From a virus, in IMG/VR virus record IMGVR_UViG_3300013103_000025, positions 1 to 38,501 of that record: a stretch of 38,501 bases of DNA; one strand, 5' to 3'. Positions 38,316 to 38,501 of the stretch are shown one piece after another. Position 1 is the first letter of the stretch; each line of letters opens with the position of its first letter. A program made the position numbers and the translations under genes. Under the pieces are notes generated by a model that was given only the letters and a program-made list of their open reading frames with translations, did not search any database and was not told the DNA's origin.

Positions 38316-38501
38316 TTAATATCCAGCTCCACCATTATATAATTCAGATATCTCGGCGTCGGTTAAAAACTTATTAAAAATTCTGATTGAATCCATTCTT
38401 CCATTTAAACTTTCTGTTCCAGTATTTGAAATCATTATTGTATTAGTAGTTCTTGCAGTTCCATTTAAAGTTTTGTTTCCAATAAAATTAGCGCCATAAA
38501 A
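38316..38501 (-). CDS. LamG-like fibre/adhesin protein, partial (C-terminal end)
   Basis: A frame open to the right edge, giving the last 61 residues: 'LNGRMDSIRIFNKFLTDAEI' and 'SELYNGGAGY', then TAA. It aligns with the end of the gene at 37533 ('SGGIDQVRLFSKALSGAEIT', 'ELYNNGNGY'), so the two are tandem paralogues. Its stop lies 21 nt before the ATG of that gene. The start is outside the window. Confidence 0.8.
   Translation of the reverse strand, partial: FYGANFIGNKTLNGTARTTNTIMISNTGTESLNGRMDSIRIFNKFLTDAEISELYNGGAGY

Overview
The window is a stretch of an AT-rich genome of a tailed, contractile-tail bacteriophage (myovirus type). Recognisable T4-like tail genes include a gp6/J-like baseplate wedge protein, gp25, a gp26-like hub protein with a Cys-x2-Cys zinc site, a gp19-like tail tube, a gp18-like tail sheath, a PAAR spike tip and fibre proteins. 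A GH108 endolysin and a holin-like protein form a lysis pair. Genes are tightly packed, often overlapping, with strong GGAGG-type ribosome sites. No tRNA, integrase, transposase or CRISPR array was seen. The host cannot be named; a lipoprotein signal and a muramidase-type endolysin suggest a Gram-negative host (inference).

Layout. 1-7111 (minus): baseplate genes (gp6-like, gp25-like, gp26-like with a probable +1 frameshift extension), a Cys-rich single-TM protein, tail tube and a HAD phosphatase. 7237-8983: a regulatory island (nuclease on plus, two MerR-like paralogues on minus) separating tube from sheath. 9133-14607 (minus): sheath and three baseplate-type proteins. 14726-17029: small genes on both strands, including a third MerR-like protein, followed by a GC-richer structured non-coding stretch (17041-17236). 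17312-28434 (minus): a long operon with holin, endolysin, PAAR tip, two related virion genes each interrupted by an in-frame UGA, fibre and other virion proteins, and a second Cys-rich TM protein. 28581-29246: a plus-strand repeat protein. 29319-33491 (minus): a lipoprotein and small genes, then a tandemly duplicated two-gene unit (YiiX/C92-type papain-fold protein plus Cys-rich TM protein). 33663-34879 (plus): a cluster of very small accessory genes. 34942-37268 (minus): small proteins and a methyltransferase. 37269-37532: non-coding, with 27-bp direct repeats around a perfect AT palindrome. 37533-38501: tandem LamG-fold fibre/adhesin genes.

How it works together. Two sequence motifs appear to organise transcription. 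Class I (TATATATATTAAT) lies 40-50 nt before small and regulatory genes. Class II (AGAACATAnTATAAAT, resembling T4 late TATAAATA) lies mostly 10-45 nt before structural and lysis operons. This suggests an early/middle versus late programme in which the MerR-like proteins may take part (inference).

The most unusual signals are: (1) the paired UGA-C junctions in the two MGLQE-start virion genes, which look like programmed stop-codon readthrough; (2) the four-member Cys-rich TM family, two of whose members alternate with papain-fold hydrolases; (3) the two-class promoter code; (4) the structured RNA candidate.
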